Source of the DNA: CAIVVT01 sp963757265
GTDB taxonomy: Bacteria; Acidobacteriota; Terriglobia; Bryobacterales; Bryobacteraceae
NCBI GenBank assembly: GCA_963757265.1
Contig: CAVWRA010000011.1
Span: forward strand, 62,001-126,000
Direction of reading: 5' to 3'
DNA: 64,000 nucleotides
Shown: piece after piece, positions 25,180 to 33,177 of the stretch
Layout of the letters: each line of letters opens with the position of its first letter
How positions within the stretch are numbered: position 1 is the first letter of the stretch
Notes under the pieces: generated by a model
The model's input: only the letters and a program-made list of their open reading frames with translations
Databases searched by the model: none
Told to the model about the DNA's origin: nothing
Position numbers and translations under genes: made by a program

Positions 25180-25986
25180 ATGCGTTTCCTCATAGCGCTC
25201 TTGTTGGCCGCCGCGGCTGCGGCCCAACCGCTGCAGTTCTCGCTGCTGAAAGAGAGTGTCCTTCAGGACCGTCTCCGCCTCGCCCAACCGGACAATCCGG
25301 AGCGCTATCGGCGCCTGAAGACGCTCTTCGCCAACGCCGGGTGCGTGGGCGACGCCTTTTCCGAGCAACATTTCCGCGGCTCGAAGGAGCCGAACATGAT
25401 TTGCCGGGCCGGCGGAAATGCCGAGCATCTGCGGAAGATCATTGTGGGAGCCCATTTTGATGCGGTCGGTGGTGACGGCGTCATCGACAACTGGTCCGGC
25501 GCAGTGCTGCTGCCGACGCTGTTCGAGTGCCTGGGCCATGCCGACCGGCGACATCCCATTGAGTTCATCGCCTTTGCCGCCGAAGAGAAGGGACTCCTGG
25601 GCTCGCAGGCCTATTTGAAGTCGATCCCGAAAGAAGACCGCACACAGATCGCGGCGGTCATCGTGATGGATTCCCTGGGGCTAACGCCCACCAAGTGCTG
25701 GGTGAACGGCTCGACCAGGGAGCTGGTGGTCGCTGCCGCTGCCATAGCGCAGTCGCTGAAGCTGGACTTCGAAGGTGTGAACGTGGACAGGGTAGGCACA
25801 ACAGACTCACAGCCATTCAAAGATGCGCACATCCCCGTCCTGTGTCTGCATTCTGTTACGCAGGCGACTTGGAAGCTGATCAACGGCCCTAAGGACGTCT
25901 GGGCGATTGTCTCCTGGAAGGATTACTACGACAGCTACCGGCTGGTCTCGGCGATTCTCGTCTACCTCGATCACAACCTGCCCTAG
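25180..25986 (+). CDS. Exported M28-family zinc peptidase
   Basis: This is a 268-residue protein with a short signal peptide (MRFLIALLLAAAAAAQ). All five M28 metal ligands are present: His92 in GAHFDAV, Asp103 in IDNWSGA, Glu136 next to the general base Glu135 in AAEEKG, Asp164 in VMDSLG, and His224 in CLHSV. The substrate-facing cysteines are not conserved. Proteins of this type are periplasmic aminopeptidases or, in some cases, glutaminyl cyclases. The compact length fits the single-domain group. It follows the glycan operon by 80 bases and could be co-transcribed, though its function seems unrelated. Confidence 0.85.
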   Translation: MRFLIALLLAAAAAAQPLQFSLLKESVLQDRLRLAQPDNPERYRRLKTLFANAGCVGDAFSEQHFRGSKEPNMICRAGGNAEHLRKIIVGAHFDAVGGDGVIDNWSGAVLLPTLFECLGHADRRHPIEFIAFAAEEKGLLGSQAYLKSIPKEDRTQIAAVIVMDSLGLTPTKCWVNGSTRELVVAAAAIAQSLKLDFEGVNVDRVGTTDSQPFKDAHIPVLCLHSVTQATWKLINGPKDVWAIVSWKDYYDSYRLVSAILVYLDHNLP

Positions 25987-26182
25987 CATCGCCCGCGATT
26001 GGCAACCGCTCCGCGGCTAGCGGCCCGCCGCAGGACGCCTACCGCGGTAACCGCGTACTCTTTGTAGAATCTCCTCCGCCTTCAAGTACTTACGGAATCC
26101 GGCCGGACTCCTGGCGCGCCCGACATGCGCCCATCCGCCGTTCCGGCCGGGCCGCTGGGGCACAATGAGAGGGGGGTCCCGC

Positions 26183-26830
26183 ATGCAGCCCTGGATTGAC
26201 ATCAGCCTGCCCGTCCGCTCCGGCATGGTCGTTTGGCCCGGCGACCGGCCCGTGGCCGTGGAGCAGACCAGCTTTATGGATCGGGGCTCCGAGTACAATC
26301 TGACCGAGTGCCATTTCTCGGCCCACACCGGCACGCACATGGATGCCCCGCGCCACTTCCTGGCGCGCGGCGCCGGCATCGATACCATGCCGCTCGAGGC
26401 CGTCCTCGGGCCTTGCCGCGTGGTCCGCATCCAGGATCCCGCCGCGATCCGCGTGGCCGAGCTGCCGGCCCGCTTGCAGGCCGGCGACAGGGTTCTTTTC
26501 CAAACAAATAACTCGTTTAATTACATTAACTTAAACAGATTCGTTGAGAACTTCGTTTACCTCTCCGAGGAAGCCGCCGTGGTGCTCGCCGCGGCCCGCG
26601 TCCGCACCGTCGGCATCGACTACCTCTCCGTCGGCGGCTTTCACCACGACATGATTGCGACACACCAGGTCCTGCTGGCGGCGGGCATCTGGATCATCGA
26701 AGGGCTGGACCTTTCGCGCGTCGAAGCGGGGGATTACGAGCTGGCGTGTCTGCCGTTGAAACTCGTCGGCGCCGACGGCGCCCCCGCCCGTGCGGCCCTG
26801 CGCCGGATCGAACGCGGCTCCCCAAAATAA
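26183..26830 (+). CDS. Cyclase-family protein, kynurenine-formamidase-like
   Basis: This is a 215-residue protein. The ATG at 26183 has GAGAGGGG close upstream. HTGTHMDAPRHF (about residues 47-58) is the metal-binding H-x-G-T-H-x-D-x-P-x-H motif of the KynB/cyclase family, and TVGIDYLSV and HQVLLAAGIWIIEGLDL match the later conserved segments. It probably hydrolyses N-formylkynurenine or a related amide. No other tryptophan-degradation gene is nearby, so the assignment stays at family level. Codons around 26501-26548 are strikingly AT-rich (Asn, Tyr, Ile, Leu, Phe) in an otherwise GC-rich gene. Confidence 0.8.
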   Translation: MQPWIDISLPVRSGMVVWPGDRPVAVEQTSFMDRGSEYNLTECHFSAHTGTHMDAPRHFLARGAGIDTMPLEAVLGPCRVVRIQDPAAIRVAELPARLQAGDRVLFQTNNSFNYINLNRFVENFVYLSEEAAVVLAAARVRTVGIDYLSVGGFHHDMIATHQVLLAAGIWIIEGLDLSRVEAGDYELACLPLKLVGADGAPARAALRRIERGSPK

Positions 26831-26858
26831 ACGGGCGCAACCGCCTGGCTGCGCCCGT
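26831..26858. terminator. Bidirectional intrinsic terminator
   Basis: ACGGGCGCA (26831-26839) pairs perfectly with TGCGCCCGT (26850-26858). The stem lies between convergent genes. On the minus strand it is followed by TTATTTT, a good tail for ending the FecR-domain transcript. On the plus strand the tail AAGTTCTTGTTG is weaker. Confidence 0.75.
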
Positions 26859-26882
26859 AAGTTCTTGTTGCTGAGCGGGTTC

Positions 26883-28091
26883 TTAACGCGCGGAGTGCCC
26901 GCCGCTCGACCCAGTGCTGGCGTGCGCCGAGCTGGCCGACGTGCTAACCGAACTGTAGCTAGCCCTCGAAACGCTGCTGGCGGGGCGCGCTCCATAGCCG
27001 CTCGAGCCCGAACCGCCCGACCAGCCGCGATTCACCACCGCGCCCCGGGTCACTGAACCCGTGTGCATCGCGGCGGCCGATGTAAATGCGGGCGTCCGCA
27101 TGACATTCCCGGCCGGAGTGACCACCTTCCCCGGCTTTCCCGGAACCGCCGGTTTGCCCGGCTGCACCACCGGCGCATTGGCATACACCGGCATCACCGT
27201 AATAGGGGTGTAGAAGGCGTAGCCGAACGGCGACCAGGCCGTCCCGGCGAACGGCAGGAACGTGTACATCCCGAAATACGGGTTGAACATCCAGTTTCCG
27301 CCAAAAGCGCCCATGCCGCCATAGCCCATGCCGCCAAAGCCAAATCCGCCGTAGCCCATGCCGCCATAGCCAAACCCGTTGTAGCCGTAGCCGCCATAGC
27401 CATAGCCCGCCGCCCCGTATATCGGGTCGGAATAACTGTCGAAGCTGTTGCCGCTCTGGCGCGCCGCCGAGACGTTAGCCACGGCCACGTCCTCGGCCCG
27501 CCGCTGGCTCCAGCGGTACAGCGCATCCGTCTCCTTGGCGTCGAATCCCGACTGGGTCCAGGCGTTCCCGGTGAAGGTCAACTGGCGGCCTTCCTTCACT
27601 CGCCCGTTCTTGTCGCCCGGCAGCACCGCGGTGGCTTCCCCTTTGTACACGCGCAGCCGCACGGCGTCGGCGTCAAAGGCGAAAAGCCCACCCCTGGTGA
27701 GCTCGAACTCGGCGTTGCCCAGCCGCACGTTGATAGCGTTATCACCGACAACTTCAGTGATTTCCACGAGCGCCTCGCCCTGCACCACCTCCAGCCGCAC
27801 GTCGCTCAGGCGCGTCGAAACCATGCGTAATCTGCTGTTGTCGCCCATCCGCAGGAACGCTCCGGGCGTCAGCAGAAGCTCCGTCCGCCCCTCCCCTGTA
27901 CGCAGCACGTCCCCGGCCTTCAGATCGGTAAATACGGCGATCTTGTTCTGGATGGGATTGTCGTTGACCAGAACTTCGCCGTCGGCGACCTGCACCAGGC
28001 CGGCCTTGGCCGAAATCGCGTTTTGCGCCGTTGCCGTCGCCCAGGAGCCGCAAATCACAGCTGCACCGAGCCAGCAGCTCAGTTTCGCCAT
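26883..28091 (-). CDS. Exported FecR-domain protein with Gly/Tyr/Met-rich repeats
   Basis: This is a 402-residue protein with a signal peptide (to about residue 23) and GGAGGTGTGAT before the ATG. Residues about 25-175 form a FecR-like domain (VADGEVLVNDNPIQNKIAVF, DLKAGDVLRTGEGRTELLLT, FLRMGDNSRLRM, VRLRVYKGEATAVLPGDKNG), as in proteins that sense ligands on the outer side of the inner membrane. A run of YGYGGYGYNG and GYGGMGFGG-type repeats spans about 225-265. The C terminus is Ser/Ala-rich and basic. No sigma factor or TonB receptor lies nearby, and there is no transmembrane helix apart from the signal. It is probably a cell-surface structural protein. Confidence 0.75.
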   Translation of the reverse strand: MAKLSCWLGAAVICGSWATATAQNAISAKAGLVQVADGEVLVNDNPIQNKIAVFTDLKAGDVLRTGEGRTELLLTPGAFLRMGDNSRLRMVSTRLSDVRLEVVQGEALVEITEVVGDNAINVRLGNAEFELTRGGLFAFDADAVRLRVYKGEATAVLPGDKNGRVKEGRQLTFTGNAWTQSGFDAKETDALYRWSQRRAEDVAVANVSAARQSGNSFDSYSDPIYGAAGYGYGGYGYNGFGYGGMGYGGFGFGGMGYGGMGAFGGNWMFNPYFGMYTFLPFAGTAWSPFGYAFYTPITVMPVYANAPVVQPGKPAVPGKPGKVVTPAGNVMRTPAFTSAAAMHTGSVTRGAVVNRGWSGGSGSSGYGARPASSVSRASYSSVSTSASSAHASTGSSGGHSAR

Positions 28092-28310
28092 ATCACACCT
28101 CCAACTGCCCAGAATCGCCCAGATGTTTGACGCTTGCTAATTTTGTCCGGTTTCCCTGATTAGAGCTTACCCCTTTTTTCCACTTTGCATCATTAATTAA
28201 GCGCCACTAGCCCCAAATGGCCATTGCTTGCGCCTTGTCCTTGCAATCTGCTACCTAATGTAGGATATCTTGAAGCGCTCCCGCGCTTCCGAAATCGTTT
28301 GCCGGTTCGC

Positions 28311-28844
28311 ATGAAGAAGTCAGCCAAGACCAACGAATCACAGCCCGCGGTGGCCCTGGAGCCGCTCACCGACGCGCGCCGCCACACCGAGTGCTTCGCC
28401 CAGGGCGCCAAGCTGTTCGCGCGCGGGGAGTTCGCCCAGGCGCGCGAGATCTTCGCCTGGGCCTCGCAGGGACCCGTGCTTTCGGTCAACGAGTCGGCGT
28501 TGATGTACCGCCGGATGTGCGACCAGCGCCTGAACCGCCAACGGCTGGAATTCGCGACTCCGGAGCAACAGTACGGCCACGCCGTCGGCTTGTTGAAGCA
28601 GCGGCTGTTCACTGAGGCCCTGCCGGTTCTCGAATCCATGCTGCGCTCCGAGGACTCGGCGCGCGTGCGCTACGCGCTCACCCTGGCCTGCGGCCACATC
28701 GGCGACGCCGGCGCCGCCTCCCGGCATTTCAAACGGGCCTGCGATCAGGATCCTGCGCTGCGCGTCAGGGCCCGCAACGACGCCGATTTCCAGCCTCTGC
28801 TGCAGTTCCCCGAGCTGCGCGAGGCGCTGGTGGAGAGAGCGTAG
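28311..28844 (+). CDS. TPR-like protein
   Basis: This is a 177-residue soluble protein. The ATG at 28311 (MKKSAKTNESQPAV) is chosen because upstream codons do not look protein-like. Helical repeats such as AQGAKLFARGEFAQAREIFA and LLKQRLFTEALPVLESMLRS, then YALTLACGHIGDAGAASRHF, fit two or three tetratricopeptide units ending in a D-P-A-L motif. TPR proteins hold protein partners; none can be named. It has no signal peptide. The 219 bases before it are AT-rich, likely containing divergent promoters for this gene and the FecR-domain gene, but no convincing -35/-10 pair was found. Confidence 0.65.
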   Translation: MKKSAKTNESQPAVALEPLTDARRHTECFAQGAKLFARGEFAQAREIFAWASQGPVLSVNESALMYRRMCDQRLNRQRLEFATPEQQYGHAVGLLKQRLFTEALPVLESMLRSEDSARVRYALTLACGHIGDAGAASRHFKRACDQDPALRVRARNDADFQPLLQFPELREALVERA

Positions 28845-28967
28845 CGCGGGGCCGCGAGGCGCGCCGGTTCCCAGCAGTTCGCGTCTGCCCGCCGGGTGCT
28901 AAATTCGGATCAGGCCCTGGCGGAAGCGGCAAGCAGACCGGATTTCCGCCAGCGGAGAGGACCACCT

Positions 28968-30038
28968 TTGCCAGACCCAAACACTCCCGTACTGAGCGTG
29001 CGCCGCTCCCGGCCGGATCCGCTGCGCATCGTCTCCATCGGCGGGGGAACCGGCCTCTCCACGCTGCTCAAGGGTCTCAAGAAATTCGCCCTCCATCCGG
29101 CTTTCGGCCAGCCCCCAGGCTGGCCCGCGGTCGAAATCTCGGCGATCGTCACCGTCTCGGACGACGGCGGGAGCTCGGGCCGCTTGCGGCGCGAGTTGGA
29201 CATGCTCCCGCCGGGCGATATCCGCAACTGCATGGTCGCCCTGGCCGAGGACGAATCGCTGCTCACGCGCCTCTTTCAATACCGCTTCGCCGCCGGCAAG
29301 GGGCTCAAGGGGCACAGCTTCGGCAACCTTTTCCTGGCCGTGATGAGCCAGGTGACGGGCGATTTCGCGCGGGCCGTGCAGCTCAGCTCCGAGGTGCTTG
29401 CCATCGCCGGCCGGATCTTCCCCGCCACGGGCGAAAAGGTGCGGCTGCGCGGCCACCTGGCCGGAGGCCGGATGGTGGAAGGCGAAACCCGCATCAGCCG
29501 CAGCAGCGCGCCGATCGAGCACATTGAGCTGCTGCCCGCCTCCTGCAAGCCCTTGCCAGAGGCGCTGGAGGCGATCCGCAACGCCGACCTGATCACCCTC
29601 GGGCCGGGTTCGCTGTATACCAGCATCGTGCCCAATCTGCTGGTCAAGGGCGTGGCCCGCGCGATCGAACAAAGCCCCGCGCTGAAGGCCTGCTTCATCA
29701 ACCTGATGTGGCAGCCCGGCGAAACCACCGGGCTGACCGCGGCCGACCACATCGCGGCCATCGAACGCCACGCCGCCCGCCGCCTGGTCGAGGTCGCCGT
29801 GCTCAACACCGCGCCCATTCCCGAGCGGCGTCTGCGGCGCTACGAACGGAAAGCGGCCCGCCCGGTGGAGACCGACCTGGCGCGGCTGATGGCCTTGGGC
29901 GTGCAGGTGATCGCCCGGCCGCTGTTGGCCGAGGGCACCAAGGTGCGCCACGATTGCGATCTCACCGCCGCCGTGGCGCTCGACCTGGCGCGCCGCGGCC
30001 GCCGCCGCTCCCAGCGCGCGCTGGCCCTCACGCGCTGA
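28968..30038 (+). CDS. yvcK: YvcK/CofD-family UDP-sugar-binding protein (gluconeogenesis factor)
   Basis: This is a 356-residue protein from a TTG at 28968 preceded by GGAGAGG; a GTG at 28896 lacks a ribosome site. IVSIGGGTGLSTLLKGLKKF is the N-terminal nucleotide loop, VSDDGGSSGRLRRELDMLPP then GDIRNCMVALAEDE is the YvcK signature, and LITLGPGSLYTSIVPNLLVK is the late conserved block. In Bacillus and mycobacteria YvcK/CuvA binds UDP-GlcNAc and is needed for cell-wall synthesis on gluconeogenic carbon. The next gene, glmU, makes that ligand, and the two are likely co-transcribed. Confidence 0.9.
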   Translation: MPDPNTPVLSVRRSRPDPLRIVSIGGGTGLSTLLKGLKKFALHPAFGQPPGWPAVEISAIVTVSDDGGSSGRLRRELDMLPPGDIRNCMVALAEDESLLTRLFQYRFAAGKGLKGHSFGNLFLAVMSQVTGDFARAVQLSSEVLAIAGRIFPATGEKVRLRGHLAGGRMVEGETRISRSSAPIEHIELLPASCKPLPEALEAIRNADLITLGPGSLYTSIVPNLLVKGVARAIEQSPALKACFINLMWQPGETTGLTAADHIAAIERHAARRLVEVAVLNTAPIPERRLRRYERKAARPVETDLARLMALGVQVIARPLLAEGTKVRHDCDLTAAVALDLARRGRRRSQRALALTR

Positions 30039-30093
30039 TTGCCGTCTGCGGCGGCCTGCCTGCGCCTCGTAGAATCGTTACTTCGGAGCGTGT

Positions 30094-31503
30094 ATGTCTT
30101 CAACCCCCGTTTCCGTCGTCATTCTGGCCGCCGGCCTCGGCACGCGCATGCGTTCGCGGCTGGCCAAGGTGCTGCACCGCGCCGGCGGCGCCTGTCTGAT
30201 CGAACACGTCATCGATGCGGCGCTTGAGATTGCGCCCGCCGAACGCATTGTGGCCGTGACCGGCCACCAGGCTGATCGCGTGCGCGCCGCTTTCGAGCAC
30301 TCCGGCGTGCGCTTCGCTGTGCAGACCGAGCAGCTGGGCACCGGCCACGCCCTCGGCGTGTGCGCCGGACTGGAGGGGTTGGGCGAGGGGCGCGTCGTTG
30401 TCCTGATGGGCGACTGCCCGCTGCTGCGCCCCGAGACCTTGCGAGGCCTGCTCCAGCGTCACGAGGAGTCGGGCTGCGCCGCGACCCTGATCACGACGCT
30501 GCTCGACAATCCCACCGGCTACGGCCGCATCATTAGAGAGAAGGACGGGCCGGACGGGGCCGGCCAGGTCCTTGAAATCGTCGAGGAGAAGGCCGCAACC
30601 GCGGAGCAGAAGCAGATCCGCGAGATCAATTCGGGCCTTTATTGTTTCGAAGCGGCGCCGCTGTGGCAGCACCTCGCCGGCCTGGCGCCCAATCCGGCCT
30701 CAGGCGAAATCTACCTCACCGACATCGTCGCCGCCTTGCGCGCCTCAGGCCATGCCACGGCGGCCTGCCTGGTCGACGACCCGGCCGAGATCCTGGGTAT
30801 CAACACGCGCGTCGAACTGGCTGAGGCCGACCGCATCCTGCGCCAGCGCAAGGCCTGCGAGCTGATGCTGGCCGGCGTGACCATCGAACGCCCCGAGACC
30901 GTCACCATCGACAAGCACGTCGCCATCGGCAACGACACGATCGTCGGTCCCTTTACCCAGCTCCTCGGGAAAACGCGCATCGGCTCCGACTGCCGCATCG
31001 GCGCGGGTGCGATCCTGCGCGACGCGCGGGTCGGCGACGAAGCCGAGGTTCTGCCGTATTCGCTGATCGACGACTCGACGCTGGAACCGGGCGCGCGCGT
31101 CGGACCGTTCTCGCGGATGCGGATGAATGCGCACGTCGAGGCCGGCGCGCACGCCGGCAACTTCGTGGAGCTGAAGAACACGCGCCTCGGCGCGGGCTCG
31201 AAGGCCATGCACCTGGCCTATCTGGGCGACAGCGTGATCGGTCCGGACGTGAATATCGGCGCCGGCACCATCACCTGCAACTACGACGGCGTGAAGAAGC
31301 ATCAGACCCGGATCGGCGCGGGCGCCTTCGTGGGCAGCAATGCGACGCTCGTGGCGCCGGTCAACGTCGGCGCGGGGAGCTATGTCGCGGCGGGCAGCGT
31401 GATCACCGACGCCGTGCCCGAGAACGCGCTGGCGCTGGGGCGTTCGCGCCAGGTAGTGAAGGCAGGCTGGGCCAGGAAGCGCCGCGAGAAGGCGGGCAAG
31501 TAA
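30094..31503 (+). CDS. glmU: Bifunctional UDP-GlcNAc pyrophosphorylase / glucosamine-1-phosphate acetyltransferase
   Basis: This is a 469-residue protein of normal family length. GGAG lies six bases before the ATG. The N-terminal uridylyltransferase shows VVILAAGLGTRMRS (8-21), QLGTGHALGVC and a GDCPLL metal site. After about residue 250 come left-handed beta-helix hexapeptides (TIDKHVAIGNDTIVGPFTQL). The acetyltransferase active-site region includes VELKNTRLGAGSKAMHLAYL and GAGTITCNYDGVKKHQT with the catalytic His. It makes UDP-GlcNAc for peptidoglycan and other glycans in the cytoplasm. It follows yvcK after 55 bases. Confidence 0.95.
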   Translation: MSSTPVSVVILAAGLGTRMRSRLAKVLHRAGGACLIEHVIDAALEIAPAERIVAVTGHQADRVRAAFEHSGVRFAVQTEQLGTGHALGVCAGLEGLGEGRVVVLMGDCPLLRPETLRGLLQRHEESGCAATLITTLLDNPTGYGRIIREKDGPDGAGQVLEIVEEKAATAEQKQIREINSGLYCFEAAPLWQHLAGLAPNPASGEIYLTDIVAALRASGHATAACLVDDPAEILGINTRVELAEADRILRQRKACELMLAGVTIERPETVTIDKHVAIGNDTIVGPFTQLLGKTRIGSDCRIGAGAILRDARVGDEAEVLPYSLIDDSTLEPGARVGPFSRMRMNAHVEAGAHAGNFVELKNTRLGAGSKAMHLAYLGDSVIGPDVNIGAGTITCNYDGVKKHQTRIGAGAFVGSNATLVAPVNVGAGSYVAAGSVITDAVPENALALGRSRQVVKAGWARKRREKAGK

Positions 31504-31549
31504 GGTATTGATATCTTTGACAGACCACGCCTAACCTGGATCAGTAGCC

Positions 31550-32167
31550 ATGCAACCCTTTGAGCAGTTCCTTACGGATGCAGCGAATAGAGGGGAAGCG
31601 GTAAACACCTTGTTCGAAGAACGCCTGTTTAACTTAGTCGGGATATTACATAAGATCACGGACACGTTGACTGCTGAGCACATTCCGTATGAGGTTGTTG
31701 GTGGTCTGGCGGTGTTCATCCATGTGGAAGAAGCAAGCCCGGAGCACTCCGCGCTGACGAGAGACGTTGACCTGATGGTGCGCCGTTCGGATCTGGCGCG
31801 CATTCAGGAAGCGGCTGCAAGGAACGGCTTTCGATTCCGGCACGCTGCGGGGGTCGATATGTTGGTATATGGAGATACGGCGTCCGCTAAGAATGCCATT
31901 CACCTGGTTTTCAGCGGAGAGAAGGTCCGTCTCACCTATCCGGTCCCAGCCCCTCCAATTGAGCCCGAACGAAAACACATCCACGGCAAAGAAGTAATGG
32001 TCATCCCGGTTGCAGATCTGGTCAGGATGAAGCTCACCTCGTATCGCGACAAGGATCGGGTTCACATTCGCAGCCTGGATGCCGCCGGCCTGGTCACACA
32101 CGAGGTTGAGAGTCGGCTGACTCCCGAGTTACTGGCACGGCTGAAGCATATCCAGGAGACGGAGTAA
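31550..32167 (+). CDS. Nucleotidyltransferase-fold protein
   Basis: This is a 205-residue protein. EHIPYEVVGGLAVFIHVEEA then LTRDVDLMVRRSDLARIQEA carries the Gly-Gly and the D-x-D of a minimal nucleotidyltransferase, the pattern of AbiEii-like and related proteins. A third acidic strand may be HGKEVMVIPVADLVRMKLTS, where Lys-x-x-S/T-x-R-D-K-D is typical. Base composition is visibly less GC-rich than the neighbours, suggesting acquisition. There is no strong ribosome site. A TTGACA lies at 31517-31522 but no matching -10 is clear. No obvious toxin or antitoxin partner is adjacent, so an orphan abortive-infection or housekeeping nucleotidyltransferase are both possible. Confidence 0.7.
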   Translation: MQPFEQFLTDAANRGEAVNTLFEERLFNLVGILHKITDTLTAEHIPYEVVGGLAVFIHVEEASPEHSALTRDVDLMVRRSDLARIQEAAARNGFRFRHAAGVDMLVYGDTASAKNAIHLVFSGEKVRLTYPVPAPPIEPERKHIHGKEVMVIPVADLVRMKLTSYRDKDRVHIRSLDAAGLVTHEVESRLTPELLARLKHIQETE

Positions 32168-32212
32168 GTCTGAACCGCTTTCAGTGGGCGATTCGACTCA
32201 TTCCGAAGTCTG

Positions 32213-33094
32213 TTAGAGCACCAGCATGGGGTGATACACGTTCGGCATGACGGCCTCACCGATGGCGATCAGCTCGCCTGCACGCGACACCGCCTTCACC
32301 AGCTTCACGCCATCGCGCACGCGGAACGGGGAGACGCGAAAATCGCGTCCTTGGCGGATCTGGCTTTCGCTCAACTGGTCCACGATCTCGTTGGGAAACT
32401 CCGGCAATAGCTGCATCGCCGGGATCAGCGCCTCGCTGAGCCGCTCCTCGGCGGCGAGCTGCGCCAGCTCCTCCAGCGTCCGCGCCTGCTCGATCGTGAA
32501 CTGGCCGGACTGCAGCCGGCGCAGTGATTTCAGGTGCGCCCCACAGCCCAGCGCCTGCCCGGCGTCGTGCGCGATCGAGCGCACATACGTCCCGGCGCCG
32601 CAATCCACCCTCACGCCCACCTCGGATCCCTGCACCCACAGCAGTTCCAGCGACCGCACGGTGATTTCCACCGGCTGCAGCTCGACGGCGATGTTCTTGC
32701 GCGCCAGCTCATACGCCGGCCGGCCCGCCACTTTCTTGGCCGAGACCGGCGGCGGCGTTTGCAGGATCAGCCCGCGGAAGGCGTCGAACAGCACCTCCAG
32801 ACGCTCGCGCTCCAGCGCCGGCTCGGTCTGCGGCGAGGCCGGCTCGCCGTCGGCGTCGTAAGTGAGGGTTGACCAGCCGAAGCGGATCACACCCTCATAG
32901 ACCTTGTCGTTGCGCGTGAAGAACTGCGCCAGCCGCGTGGCGCGATTCAGCAGCAGCGGCAGAACGCCGGTGGCCGACGGATCGAGCGTGCCCAAATGGC
33001 CGATCTTGCGCGTGCCCGCGATGCGCCGCATGCGGTTCACGACGTCGTGCGACGTCCACCCCGCCGGCTTGTCCACTACGATTGCGCCCGTCAT
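32213..33094 (-). CDS. truB: tRNA pseudouridine(55) synthase TruB
   Basis: This is a 293-residue protein. VVDKPAGWTSHDVVNRMRRI and GHLGTLDPSATGVLPLLLNR carry the TruB signature with catalytic Asp38. YEGVIRFGWSTLTYDADGEP and VRVDCGAGTYVRSIAHDAGQ are further conserved blocks, and a short PUA-like tail ends the protein. The enzyme isomerises U55 in the T loop of most tRNAs. The start is 84 bases from the divergent ABC exporter gene. Neighbouring rbfA/infB genes that often accompany truB are absent here. Confidence 0.95.
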   Translation of the reverse strand: MTGAIVVDKPAGWTSHDVVNRMRRIAGTRKIGHLGTLDPSATGVLPLLLNRATRLAQFFTRNDKVYEGVIRFGWSTLTYDADGEPASPQTEPALERERLEVLFDAFRGLILQTPPPVSAKKVAGRPAYELARKNIAVELQPVEITVRSLELLWVQGSEVGVRVDCGAGTYVRSIAHDAGQALGCGAHLKSLRRLQSGQFTIEQARTLEELAQLAAEERLSEALIPAMQLLPEFPNEIVDQLSESQIRQGRDFRVSPFRVRDGVKLVKAVSRAGELIAIGEAVMPNVYHPMLVL

Positions 33095-33177
33095 TGGTCT
33101 GAACCGGTCTCAACCCAATCTAGTCAGCCGCGCCCGTGCCGGGGCGCGCCGCCACCCCCACGTTACACTGTAGGGAA

